A stretch of DNA of 64,000 bases from Enoplolaimus lenunculus (GCA_030248215.1 JASANG010003463.1:1-64000), one strand, 5' to 3'. Positions 1 to 10,219 are shown, numbered from the stretch's first letter. The notes: a model not told the origin generated them from the letters alone. Made by a program: numbers and translations.

Positions 1-206
1 AAGTAGTAACAAACTTTAACAGAAACACGAATTTAGACCAAAATTTAGCTTATAGTTATGGAATGTGAATAAATTATGTTTAAAATAATTTGTGGTATTT
101 TTGACAGAAAATATGTTTGGTATGAATTTAATCGTCACATTTGATACATCCTCAGAAGTGTGTGTCCTCACACACCATAAACTTAAACAATCATATAGTT
201 TTGGTT

Positions 207-1571
207 TTACGCCAAACAGTTACCACCGTCACCATCACCATTGTCTTTGTTGAGCCGACGAAAAAAATCACGCGCACGACACCAACTCCGTAGTCGAGCA
301 GCAGCTCCTTTATTTTTCTTCTTATTTGGACTTCGATGCCATTGGTTCGAAATAGTTTTAGTAATGTTAACATCAACGATTGATTCACTTGTAGATGGTT
401 TTAAGAAATTCTGAATTGTAAAAATTTGTGGTTGCTGCTGATATTGTTTTTGTTGTTGAGATTGTTGTTGATAATGATGCTGTTCGTGTTGTCGCTGATG
501 TCGTTGTTGTGGTTGTTGATGATGCAGATTTTGTTGTTCGTGTTGCTGCATCATGCGCATATGACTGCTAGCTTGTTCTATTGACTTTTGAGCATTTTCA
601 TATGTCAAATTAGATCGTTTATTCATCGGATCCGGATCGAGTTCGAACATCGCATTACGTTTGGTTGCAGCTGATATATTCTGAAATGAAGCTGTTGTTT
701 TTGGTTCTAGTTTCGACATTGATGCGTTATTAAATTTGCGTTTAATAATGTAATTATTCCGGGCAGCTTCGACATCTCGAATCCCATAAGCATCTGGAGA
801 TCGACAATACGGAAAATAATTTCGAGCATCTTGTACGCGCCAGTTCGTCACTGGATCGTATTGCAAAGAATTCTGGTAGCGTATGGGTTTTATAGCAGTC
901 TTGCTCCAACCAATAGCACATGATGACGAATTAATTAATTTCGATGTGACGCAAGATTCGATTTCGTTACGTTGAGCATACTTTGCAGTATAAATTTTTT
1001 CGAGTCGTATAGCCTTTTTAGCTAATTTGTTTGCTACCAAACGGCTGACTTGTTCTTCAAAAGAATTATTTCGTTGAACGCCATATTTTGTAGTTAGAGA
1101 TTCAGAACAGCGGGATGTTGCGCATTTTTCATTAATTACTGTGCTAATTGTGACGCGCGGTGTAATTGACAATGTTTGAGTGATTTCAAAATTTTCTGAA
1201 GATCGGTTAACACAAGTATCGCAGTACGTTTGTTCAATATAATAAAAAACAACGGGTGCGGTACAACTCGTTTGGCTGCCAACTTCTGTATGTTGAGAAG
1301 ACAGACATGAATCAGAATCATTATATATTTGTACGCCGTTTAATATACTATCGTTAATTTTATTTGACTGCATGATGTTTTTCGCGCTATTAGATTCGCC
1401 ATAATCGGGTTCTGGTGTACTTAATGGTGTGACTTCATCAAGAACTATCCAACCACTACTGTTTTCAGCGGGAGCAGACTCGTTCGTAAATTCAAACGGA
1501 TCAAAACCAAGCAGGGCATCATTATAAAGAGTGTATTCCGAATCCAACAGTATGATATTAGGTTCCCCCAA
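207..1571 (-). CDS. Retroelement-associated Q/H-rich ORF, left copy (fossil)
   Basis: Uninterrupted reading frame of about 454 codons in the left arm of the inverted pair. I do not recognise the protein. Visible features are an acidic N-terminal third, scattered cysteines in the first half, a long glutamine/histidine low-complexity segment (about residues 345-385) and a basic C-terminus ending in a short Gly/Asp run. On its own strand it lies just after an integrase-like tail, the place where env or accessory ORFs sit in some LTR elements. No signal peptide or membrane segment stands out, so an envelope protein is not supported. Treated as part of a virus-like fossil. Confidence 0.5.
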   Translation of the reverse strand: MGEPNIILLDSEYTLYNDALLGFDPFEFTNESAPAENSSGWIVLDEVTPLSTPEPDYGESNSAKNIMQSNKINDSILNGVQIYNDSDSCLSSQHTEVGSQTSCTAPVVFYYIEQTYCDTCVNRSSENFEITQTLSITPRVTISTVINEKCATSRCSESLTTKYGVQRNNSFEEQVSRLVANKLAKKAIRLEKIYTAKYAQRNEIESCVTSKLINSSSCAIGWSKTAIKPIRYQNSLQYDPVTNWRVQDARNYFPYCRSPDAYGIRDVEAARNNYIIKRKFNNASMSKLEPKTTASFQNISAATKRNAMFELDPDPMNKRSNLTYENAQKSIEQASSHMRMMQQHEQQNLHHQQPQQRHQRQHEQHHYQQQSQQQKQYQQQPQIFTIQNFLKPSTSESIVDVNITKTISNQWHRSPNKKKNKGAAARLRSWCRARDFFRRLNKDNGDGDGGNCLA

Positions 1572-1775
1572 TCTTCGAAGAAATCGGAAATGGTGTCGTC
1601 ATTCATCGTATTGTAAAGCATGGAATAGCTGAGATGAGCTTCAAAATTTAATTGTTATTAACACTATTATATTCGCTTAATAACCACTAAATATTAATTA
1701 CTACGGTAAATCAACAGTTGTGTACAACTTATTTTATGTATAAGAAGTAGTCATATACGTATTTAATTGTATTAA

Positions 1776-2330
1776 TTAAGGTTTTCTGCGTAAATTATAG
1801 CGAGGCTCCGGAAACTGATCAAATGATCTATTATTGTATTCCGTTTCGGCAATTTCTGGTTCAAAAAACTGCGGAGAGTAATAAGATGAAGGTTCTGCTT
1901 GCATATTATTTTTGCTAGTTACTTTCTTGAGACGTCTAACATTTACTCGCTTTTCGTACGTTTTAGTTGTTTTGTTTAGGGGTATGATATAAGCTCCAGT
2001 ACCGTCTTGAGATAAACGATCACACGGTACGGACCTTTCCATGGTCTTGAAAATTTTCTCGTTTTTCCCTGTTTTACAAACGGTGTGTGCAGAAAAACGC
2101 GGTCGCCTTCAAGTATTGTAGGCGATCAGGCACATTTTTTATCGTGAAATTTTTTCTGTTTATTTTGTGATGCCATTATTTCACTGCTGGCTATACGCCA
2201 CGCTTCCTGCAAATTTTCAGCAATCTTGAAACTGAAATCATCATAATCATTTTCAATTATGTTAGATGTGTTGTCTAGATTAATATCCAATGGTAAAGTT
2301 GCATCACGTCCAAAATTCAGGAAAAACGGA
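1776..2330 (-). mobile_element. Ty3/gypsy-like integrase C-terminal remnant (fossil)
   Basis: The minus strand of 2133-2330 reads as an integrase-like segment with the order H-x-S-T-R-Q-T-P-F-F-L-N-F-G-R, matching the H-S-S-T-x-x-T-P-F-x-L-x-x-G-R block seen near the end of the catalytic core in LTR-element integrases. Minus-strand 1776-2042 contains a V-N-V-R-R-L-K-K-V stretch like the V-x-x-x-x-L-K-x-Y motif at integrase C-termini. Both lie upstream of the Q/H-rich frame on the same strand. It is a broken fragment of an old pol gene; reverse transcriptase and protease are not visible nearby. Confidence 0.6.
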
Positions 2331-2388
2331 GTTTGCCGGGTGGATTCATGTTCAAAACTAAACAAAACAAAAGTAAGCAAAAGCATAT

Positions 2389-2455
2389 CAAACCAAAAAA
2401 AAAAAAAAAAAAAAAAAAAATAAGAAAAAAAAAAAAACATAAAAAAAATAAAACA
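2389..2455 (+). repeat. A-rich tract in the palindrome centre
   Basis: Long near-pure adenine run broken by a few T, G and C bases, lying between the integrase remnant and the right arm. It makes lysine or phenylalanine runs in spurious reading frames on both strands. It could be a junction-associated simple repeat or a decayed poly(A) tract; I cannot tell which. Confidence 0.8.
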
Positions 2456-2781
2456 TACACCAATAATATCAACCACAACAAAAATACAAAACTACTACAC
2501 AAATACTTAAACATCAATAATAGACCATTTCCGATCAGTTTCCGGAGCCTCGCTATAATTTACGCAGAAAACCTTAATTAATACAATTAAATACGTATAT
2601 GACTACTTCGTATACATAAAATAAGTTGTACACAACTGTTGATTTACCGTAGTAATTAATATTTAGTGGTTATTAAGCGAATATAATAGTGTTAATAACA
2701 ATTAAATTTTGAAACTCATCTCAGCTATTCCATGCTTTACAATACGATGAATGACGACACCATTTCCGATTTCTTCGAAGA

Positions 2782-4149
2782 TTGGGGGAACCTAATATCA
2801 TACTGTTGGATTCGGAATACACTCTTTATAATGATGCCTTGCTTGGTTTTGATCCGTTTGAATTTACGAACGAGTCTGCTCCCGCTGAAAACAGTAGTGG
2901 TTGGATAGTTCTTGATGAAGTCACATCGTTAAGTACACCAGAACCCGATTATGGCGAATCTAATAGCGCGAAAAACATCATGCAGTCAAATAAAATTAAC
3001 GATAGTATATTAAACGGCGTACAAATATATAATGATTCCGATTCATGTCTGTCTTCTCAATATACAGAAGTTGGCAGCCAAACGAGTTGTACCGCACCCG
3101 TTGTTTTTTATTATATTGAACAAACATACTGCGATACTTGTGTTAACCGATCTTCAGAAGATTTTGAAATCACTCAAACATTGTCAATTACACCGCGCGT
3201 CACAATTAGCGCAGTAATTAATGAAAAATGCGCAACATCCCGCTGTTCTGAATCTCTAGCTACAGAATATGGCGTTCAACGAAATAATTCTTTTGAAGAA
3301 CAAGTCAGCCGTTTGGTAGCAAACAAATTAGCTAAAAAGGCTATACGACTCGAAAAAATTTGTACTGCAAAATATGCTCAACGTAACGAAATCGAATCTT
3401 GCGTCACATCGAAATTAATTAATTCGTCATCATCTGCTATTGGCTGGAGCAAGGCTGCTATAAAACCCATACGCTACCAGAATTCTTTGCAATACGATCC
3501 AGTGACGAACTGGCGCGTACAAGATGCTCGAAATTATTTTCCGTATTGTCGATCTCCAGATGCTTATGGGATTCGAGATGTCGAAGCTGCCCGGAATAAT
3601 TACATTATTAAACGCAAATTTAATAACGCATCAATGTCGAAACTAGAACCAAAAACAACAGCTTCATTTCAGAATATATCAGCTGCAACCAAACGTAATG
3701 CGATGTTCGAACTCGATCCGGATCCGATGAATAAACGATCTAATTTGACATATGAAAATGCTCAAAAGTCAATAGAACAAGCTAGCAGTCATATGCGCAT
3801 GATGCAGCAACACGAACAACAAAATCTGCATCATCAACAACCACAGCAACAACGACATCAGCGACAACACGAACAGCATCATTATCAACAACAATCGCAA
3901 CAACAAAAACAATATCAGCAGCAACCACAAATTTTTACAATTCAGAATTTCTTAAAACCATCTACAAGTGAATCAATCGTTGATGTTAACATTACTAAAA
4001 CTATTTCGAACGAATGGCATCGAAGTCCAAATAAGAAGAAAAATAAAGGAGCTGCTGCTCGACTACGGAGTTGGTGTCGTGCGCGTGATTTTTTCCGTCG
4101 GTTCAACAAAGACAATGGTGATGGTGACGGTGGTAACTGTTTGGCGTAA
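2782..4149 (+). CDS. Retroelement-associated Q/H-rich ORF, right copy (fossil)
   Basis: Partner of the 207-1571 frame in the opposite orientation, about 455 codons, with one more glutamine in the low-complexity segment. Of the visible differences from its partner about 11 alter residues, spread over the length rather than grouped. That pattern suits drift after duplication rather than selection on one domain, though I have not counted synonymous sites. The product is unrecognised. It sits directly before a region with LTR-like promoter and polyadenylation signals (4182-4975), consistent with being the last ORF of the element. Confidence 0.5.
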   Translation: MGEPNIILLDSEYTLYNDALLGFDPFEFTNESAPAENSSGWIVLDEVTSLSTPEPDYGESNSAKNIMQSNKINDSILNGVQIYNDSDSCLSSQYTEVGSQTSCTAPVVFYYIEQTYCDTCVNRSSEDFEITQTLSITPRVTISAVINEKCATSRCSESLATEYGVQRNNSFEEQVSRLVANKLAKKAIRLEKICTAKYAQRNEIESCVTSKLINSSSSAIGWSKAAIKPIRYQNSLQYDPVTNWRVQDARNYFPYCRSPDAYGIRDVEAARNNYIIKRKFNNASMSKLEPKTTASFQNISAATKRNAMFELDPDPMNKRSNLTYENAQKSIEQASSHMRMMQQHEQQNLHHQQPQQQRHQRQHEQHHYQQQSQQQKQYQQQPQIFTIQNFLKPSTSESIVDVNITKTISNEWHRSPNKKKNKGAAARLRSWCRARDFFRRFNKDNGDGDGGNCLA

Positions 4150-4181
4150 AACCAAAACTATATGATTGTTAAAGTTTATGG

Positions 4182-4975
4182 TGTGTGAGGACACACACTT
4201 CTGAGGATGTATCAAATGTGACTATTAAATTCATACCAAACATATTTTCTGTCAAAAATACCACAAATTATTTTAAACATAATTTATTCACATTCCATAA
4301 CTATAAGCTAAATTTTGGTCTAAATTCGTGTTTCTGTTAAAGTTTGTTACTACTTCAATTTGCAATGCTAATTGGCACCTGGAACATATATAAATTGTTG
4401 TAATTGTACATTTGGGGGGGCTCAGTTTTCTGAATAAAGTTTCATACGGTCAGTTTATTTTTTATACTTCACCTGCGGTAGCCGTGGGTGCATTTTTTTT
4501 GTTTAAATAAATCTTGGAACCGAGCGGAGAGCTTGGTTATAGGTCTTAGCTGTTGCTGTTTAACCGAGTGAAGCGCTTGGTTATTAGAAAAGTTCAAGCT
4601 GGTTAGAATTTAGTATTCATCTACGGAGCCGTAATTTATTTGACTACCGAGGCTAGCGCTTGGCATATAAATCAAATTGCTCGAATTAATTTTATCCTTT
4701 TATTGTAGCCACCGTTGCATTGAGTTCCTGCGGAAGCCGTGGGATTTAAAACAAGTTTATCGAACTTTTTATGCGCCGTTCGCATTAATTGCTGTAGTAG
4801 TTCCGCATCCGATTTTAACTAAATTAAAACAAAATTCAAAAGAACTCGACTGTAGGCAATAAATATAAGGTTTACGTTATCGTGGTTCACGTTAATTTAT
4901 TACTAGAGCAAGCGCGTCGTTACACTATTAATTCAATAAATAATATATAGTGACCTTTTCCTGAAACACTACAGA
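4182..4975 (+). mobile_element. LTR-like region following the right arm
   Basis: After the Q/H-rich frame ends, the sequence begins TGTGTGAGGACACACA, then carries a TATA-like box (about 4386-4393), a G-run and an AATAAA signal (4433-4438), as expected of a long terminal repeat with U3, R and U5. Three short related motifs of the form ACCGAG...CTTGG follow at about 4518, 4560 and 4643. The first ~175 bases are shared with the left arm; the rest has no partner in the window. The 3' border is a guess. It could instead be unrelated flanking sequence beyond 4357. Confidence 0.4.
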
Positions 4976-5678
4976 ACTCCATTGACGTTTGTTCATATCA
5001 GGTTAGGATTTAGGTCAAATAACGTAGCGTGTACTACTGACCAGATTGTTTTTTACCAACAAGATAGGAAGCCAAAATTATGTAGACTTATCCTATTAAT
5101 AGTTGTAACTTGACTACGGCAGAAAATTTTCTTGATACGATTTGCAGAACACATAAATTTCATAGCGTTAAGATTTATCTTTCAAGCAACAGTTTCATTT
5201 AATATTGTTCAGCAAAAACGTCCAAAGAATATGAAGTAGCCATTCCTCTTGAAAATTTCTGCTTCCTCCATAGCAGTTAAGTTCTCGTTTGTAAACACTG
5301 TGAAAACCTCGTGTGTTCCATCTAAAATTTTTGTGCCTCCCTTACACGGATCCACCGGATATCCTGTTCCGGTTTCACATCCAGCGCAAACCAAACATCC
5401 GTATTCGACTGCAGTATCCGGTACCGGTATAAACAAGCCGGATACACTTTATACTTCCGGTTGTGGCATCAATTGTAAAACTGCTTAATACTACCAACTG
5501 TATATAAAAATTTGGATCCTATATCTCGTTAACAAACCGTTCCGGTAAACAGATTACTATCTGGCTCTGGTTGCGATATCCGGCAAAACTAAGATTCGGT
5601 CGATCCCTGTCGTCTAACAATGTTGAGCTGGCTACGAATAAAAATCTCAAAATTATATAAGATCAAAGCTTTGCTTAC
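4976..5678. other. No gene recognised; CCGG-rich decayed repeat
   Basis: This would be intron or 3' flank of the aldehyde dehydrogenase on the minus strand. From about 5330 to 5600 it contains repeated TCCGG/CCGGTA motifs like those in the hAT-like MITEs further right, but no clear ends. A minus-strand open frame (5209-5436) has a TVFTN...EEAEIF stretch faintly like an ALDH motif. I do not count it as an exon because the flanking residues do not fit. Confidence 0.4.
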
Positions 5679-7076
5679 CGACCGGTACTGTTTTACCGCA
5701 TATGCTCGTTGCGAATGCTGCTAACCCGCGTAAGAATTTAACACTAGTGCGCATATCTATTATTGAATCGCAAAATGGCTTCCCGTTATCCAGCGTTTCA
5801 AGAGTCTGAAGAATATGAATAAAGTTATCACCTATTCTTAATACCACGCAGTACTTTCAACCTAAATGTGTTAAACTACTCTATAAAATAAAAAAACTTG
5901 CCACACAATAAAGCAAGGTACTAAACATGATTGACAGCTTTAAGTTGGGCCGGACGTTAGCTTAAAGTTTTGGATGCTGCTGTAAAACGCGACCACAAAT
6001 TCAAACAGCAACGAACACAAGCTTACTTTCACGGCAATCTAGCTTTGAACTAACTAATCATTACAAAATACCGATATACTAATGCCAATAACCTAATTTT
6101 ACCAATAGTGATACCTATATATCAATTGAACACTAAAACCAACGTACAGCAAACGCCGCTAAATCAGCTTCCAATAAATCAGCCAATTTATTCAGCAACA
6201 AAACACGATCCGACGCGTCCATATTGCGCCATTTCGATCCACGTTTGAAAGCAACTTTCGCCGCAGCCACCGCCTTATCAACATCGGCTTTGTCGCCCTC
6301 TGAAGTGGGATATTCGCCGTTGTAATATACCACAGCAAACCCAAACTGTGCGCAGCAAAATGCCATTCAGTCGTCGAAATAAATTTTCACAAGAAATCGA
6401 CGCGTGTGGAAAAGTTTCACTTTGACACGAAAGTTTAGTTTAAAATTTGACAAAAAGAAAACAGCAGTTTGCTACCAGCTAATTTTCTAATTAGTGATAA
6501 GTGCTACACACGTTTTTGCGCCCATTAATTTACCTTGAATGTCGGTTATCTTTTCAGCGGTCGCCGGATTAACCGTTGGAAATACTTTTCCACTTACCGA
6601 ATTTACCCATTCGTTGTTGATGAATAACTGAAAATACAGCGAAATGATTTTCGAAATAATTCTCAGCAGGAAAGCAGATGGGGCACACACTCGCTAACAG
6701 CCCCACACGAACTCCTATATTCTCCGGCAGATAACATTATGTTGAAGATAAATTGACATTAAAATAAACTTGCCAGTTGTTCTCCCTCGATATTCGGTTC
6801 CGGACTGTTATTTTTTCGATCCAGCATCCAGTTATTTTAATCACAAACCTTTAACTTTATATAGTCCAGGAAGTATTAACTCAATCTAACTATGGTAATT
6901 GCCGTTTAATGGACTATTTACTAATTTTGGACTCTGCTTCTTGAAATAACCTCCTATTGATTCAGTGTCAAGATAGAAACCATAGACTATTATTTTCCAT
7001 CCTCTTATTCCAGTCACTACAGTACCTGTTTGTTCTCAATCGCAAGATCTTTAACAGGTTTAATCTCTTCCGGCAT
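5679..7076 (-). CDS. Aldehyde dehydrogenase, class 1/2 (ALDH1A/ALDH2-like), first four exons
   Basis: NAD(P)-dependent oxidation of aldehydes to acids. Exons on the minus strand: 7026-7076 ([17 protein letters not shown]), 6534-6627 (begins [14 protein letters not shown], ends near TDIQ), 6148-6299 ([11 protein letters not shown] to LAAFA) and 5679-5805 ([11 protein letters not shown] to CGKTVPV). Phases join cleanly (0, 1, 0, then 1 onward), giving about 141 residues that run collinearly with the N-terminal part of ALDH1A/ALDH2: [13 protein letters not shown], the MDASDR helix and the L-E-T-L-D-N-G-K-P motif. There is no mitochondrial presequence in this exon 1, so a cytosolic form is likely. 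The coenzyme-binding and catalytic exons (active Cys and Glu) are not found down to position 1. They may lie beyond the retroelement pair to the left, or the gene may be truncated; the visible exons show no decay. The exon-1 donor is formed at the edge of a MITE. Confidence 0.88.
6840..7024. mobile_element. Mariner-like MITE fragment abutting ALDH exon 1
   Basis: The right end reads CTTATTCCAGTCACTACAG followed by TA, the same terminal sequence as the family members ending at 10219, 20490 and 48663. Internal spaced AGTCC/GGACT motifs also match those copies. The left end is not clear. The terminal TA lies at 7023-7024, inside the exon-1 splice donor. Confidence 0.6.
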
Positions 7077-7079
7077 TTT

Positions 7080-7428
7080 AATAATATCTTTAGAAATTAA
7101 ACTACGATCTGAAAAGATAAAATAACGATGCACAAATGTTCGATATAATCGTAAAATTAACAATGTCATTCTGGTTCTATCAAAAGACTAACTTTTGTAC
7201 ACCTTCCAACCACATTTGAAATAAAGGCTTAGTTAAAGGCTTAGGCTTTTATGAACAAATCCTGAGAAAGTGTGGGTGATGTGCAAGAGCCCCTTTTCCT
7301 AAATCCAACCGTAAATAAGCCAGCCGCACCAGAAAAAGTACAAAATCAGCAATTTTCAACCTTTCAATAACTATTTTCAACTAAGAGTTTCACAATGTAA
7401 AAACTATACTGAAATCGATAATAACCAC
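7080..7428. other. ALDH upstream region; nothing recognised
   Basis: Presumed promoter and 5' UTR side of the minus-strand aldehyde dehydrogenase. I see no clear TATA box or repeat apart from AT-rich sequence. Confidence 0.3.
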
Positions 7429-8370
7429 CAGAGTGCAACGGGAGGTAAAAAATACCAAAGTTGGAGCCGTAGGTGAAGGTCAACAAATCTTCCGAAACCG
7501 AAGATGAGGCTAAATTAGGTAGTTAAAATGATGTTTAATTTGCTAATCTTACCAAATATCGGCCTCGTGTTGTTGAATCTTTTGGTGTTAATTAACTTAC
7601 CTTTATGCGTGCTCCACAATATCTCATGTACACCGTGTGGGAAAATGCATCGGCAACTGACGACGACTTACGCTAATTTTAAAACAGCAAATAGCACGTC
7701 CTTAAATTTCAAAGTTTTAAATTTTTAAAAAACCAAGTGCAGCATCCAAAAATCGAATATTATTAATGGTAGATTGCAATTTTAACAAATTTAGGAGCCG
7801 TTGTCAACGATTTTAAAAAACAGTAGTAGCTGTCGTTTGCTCAATTCATAAAACATAGTAGGTGTCGTTTGCTGCTCACAGAATTTTATAGCAACTGATT
7901 TTTCCAATTTTTACTATTAAATTTGAATGAAAAAATATTTCAGGCAAGCGTCGAAAGGTACACATCAAATAGCAAACAAACGACAACTACTATATTTTCA
8001 ATTTTCACGAGTGTGTATTAGGGCGTAACTCGTTTTAAACAGTAGGTGTTTTTAAACTAGAAATAAAATCACGTTTTTTAAATGCGAGCTTGGTTAAAAT
8101 AGTTTTTCAAAGACGACTACTTGTAATTTCTAAAATAAGTAGGTGTCGTTTAAAATTTTCGAAAACCTAGCAATAGGCAAGCGTCAATAGCGGACGCATT
8201 TTTCCACACGGTGTACATGCGATATTGTGGAGCACGCATTCACGAAATGTCGGTTATTTTTTGTTTCAAAATAGAACCAAAAGTTCAAACGAAACGGACA
8301 AAACAAATGAATTTTGCAAAAATATGCAAAATGTGTCAACTGAAACTGTTGGTTCCTCCGGCAGCTGAGG
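7429..8370. mobile_element. hAT-like MITE (family B) split by a second MITE
   Basis: The left part (7429-7604) starts CAGAGTGCAACG and continues with GGAGCCG/GAGGTGA motifs and a TTAGGTAGTTAAAATGATG block shared with 13167-13515 and 19543-19894. The right part (8240-8370) has the family's TTTGCAAAAATATGCAAAA block and a CCTCCGGCAG stretch. Between them sits an unrelated 635-bp element. Both parts are diverged and the far right terminus is lost, so this is an old copy. Confidence 0.6.
7605..8239. mobile_element. Nested 635-bp MITE with ~40-bp terminal inverted repeats
   Basis: Left end ATGCGTGCTCCACAATATC, right end its near-exact reverse complement GATATTGTGGAGCACGCAT; pairing continues through the TACACCGTGTGG / CCACACGGTGTA block. 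The interior is AT-rich with recurring GTAGGTGTCGTTT motifs and no transposase, so it is non-autonomous. Flanking target duplication is not obvious. It interrupts an older hAT-like MITE. Confidence 0.75.
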
Positions 8371-8499
8371 GGGAAAATTGTAAGATAGAGTACTTACCAT
8401 TTTATCACAAAAAATTTCCGACGGGTGGCGTACGCCTGCCCGCCTTCCTCTGGATCGCCCAATGCCTGCTTTCTAACTAGACCGCAATAGAGTAGGCAT

Positions 8500-9180
8500 A
8501 AATTTCAGACTAATTTTTTCCTTGTGCTACGCTTAAGCTTTGTTTTAGACTTGTGTTTATTACGCTGAGGATTCATAAATTTAGGAATATATCTTGGTTG
8601 TTACATTGTTAACAGTAATATTGGTCCCAAATTTCAGGATCCCTTCTAGTCTTAATATGTCGGAACATAATGCCGATTTGGCTCCTCATAACATCCCGTG
8701 ATGATTTCAATTAAACTTTAATTTTTAAGGCTTCAATATATAAGTACGTTCAGTTTTTATTATCTTATATGGACAACTGCAGAACCAAAAATGTAAATAT
8801 TTGAAACAGATCAAAAATCTATAATTTTTTCATGTATTATTACTGTGTATATAACAGCGGTTCGCTGAGTTGAATTGCTTTGTTGGATAGCTGGTTTAGC
8901 GTACCTAATTTATTGTTAATTGTGAATTGCTTTTGATTAAAAATATAAACTCAGACTATTAAAAAGCTGCTATTCTATCAAACGAATGAAGCTGTTTATT
9001 GTCTAAACGTAACAACTATACGCCATACTAAACTCAGCATTTCATGGTGCGTATTCGATGCAAATTTTTCACCGGGCTACTTTTGAGATATAATTTAAAA
9101 ATACGAAGTTATTTTACCGATAAATGTCTGGCTAAAATGAAGTTTTTTTAATTTTGGCATGTTTTAAAAAACACGAACAG
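8500..9180. repeat. Dispersed ~700-bp repeat, copy 1
   Basis: Several blocks match 20640-21690 in the same order: TCTAGTCTTAATATGTCGGA, CGCTGAGTTGAATTGC, GCGTATTCGATGCAAATTTT and TACGAAGTTATTTTACCGA. No coding frame or clear termini were seen. Identity appears moderate, so the pair is old. Confidence 0.55.
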
Positions 9181-9885
9181 GTGTATGTGAACCGTGCCAT
9201 TGTATTGAACAGATTTACACGCTACCCGTGGGTACTAGTAAGAAAATTTTGACGAACTCATACCCGCGGGAGAAGAATTTCAAAGCGCGGGTCGCAAATA
9301 AAGCAGGTTGCTAAGATTATGGTTCTGGTTGAACTAGGCGCATGCACGCAATAAAAATTTTCACATACATTTCAACAAAAACTTTTGAAATACAGCTTAT
9401 CAAACATTTGGAGACATTCTTTGCTGTTCCTATAGAGGCTATATTTTTCTTTGGCTTGGAACAATATGTTCACAAGTTTTCTGAATCAAATCTCATAAGA
9501 CGAATTGTTACAAAACCATAAAGAAATGTGAAACGATCTTAGGTACAATGAATTCGTACAGACAAGAACGTTTTGATTCACTTATCAAGATCACCCAGTG
9601 GCAAACAACCTAGATTTACCAGTGATAGGTGTAATGTGCAACATTATCCGGTGTTACATTTTTTACTCTATGGTTTGTTTTTAAAGTTACCAATAAAGAG
9701 TTTTGCAACGTAAATCGAGTGAATAAGATCTACTATGCACTGTAAAATTTAAACAATTGTACTGAACACAGAAGAAAAATAAGGGCGGGTAACGGGGAAA
9801 GAAATTTTGCGCGGGTATACCCGCGAGTAAAATAAAATTTCCGCAGGTAAAGCGCAGCGCGGGTCATAAAATCGTTATCCATTAT
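9181..9885. other. No gene; GCGGGT-rich repeat
   Basis: Recurring ACCCGCGG/GCGGGT motifs at about 9215-9290 and 9785-9865 bracket ordinary AT-rich sequence. This may be a decayed transposon with subterminal repeats; no terminal repeats are defined. Confidence 0.3.
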
Positions 9886-9887
9886 AC

Positions 9888-10219
9888 CACCTCAGGAAGT
9901 GACCCGAAACACAGGGGAACATAAGTCCGAGGTCCTCATTTTGAGTTTGAATAAGTGGGAGTCTACATCCCAGCTGAGATTCTGTAGTTGTAAAGAGTCC
10001 ACAATCTCTAATTAGAGTCTCTGGATGTAATAACCGAAATTTGTACTCAAATAATAGGCTACCTGGACCAAATATGGTTCATCATGAAATTGATTAAGTA
10101 CTAACAGGGATGAGAGCGGGCTGAAACGTAAATAACAGTCCATTTTCTAACAGCATAAAGGGAAACCTTTAGAGGGGAAAAATATTAACCACCCGCAATT
10201 ATTCGTGTACCTACAGTAT
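9888..10219. mobile_element. Mariner-like MITE, copy
   Basis: Left side carries AAGTGACCCGAA and right side TTATTCGTGTACCTACAG followed by TA, matching the ends of the 48234-48664 element. Internal AGAGTCC motifs also match. Left terminus approximate. Confidence 0.5.

Larger units (their letters stand above)
1..4357. mobile_element. Head-to-head pair of fossil LTR-retroelement 3' parts (long inverted repeat)
   Basis: Two arms, about 1-1821 and 2534-4357, are reverse complements of each other at high identity. Each carries a long glutamine/histidine-rich reading frame (207-1571 minus; 2782-4149 plus). The unpaired centre, 1822-2533, holds minus-strand stretches resembling the end of a Ty3/gypsy-type integrase and an A-rich tract. 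The first bases of the window pair with bases ending near 4357, so the left arm may run on outside. The two predicted proteins differ at about 11 of 454 positions plus one glutamine indel, so the copies look fairly young. No complete pol is present; the element is a broken fossil. Family assignment rests on the integrase tail and is inferred. Confidence 0.75.

Noticed and set aside
5209-5436. Possible ALDH exon with a TVFTN...EEAEIF stretch on the minus strand
   Set aside because: The match is short, residues on both sides do not follow the family, and no acceptor gives the required phase from the 5679 donor.
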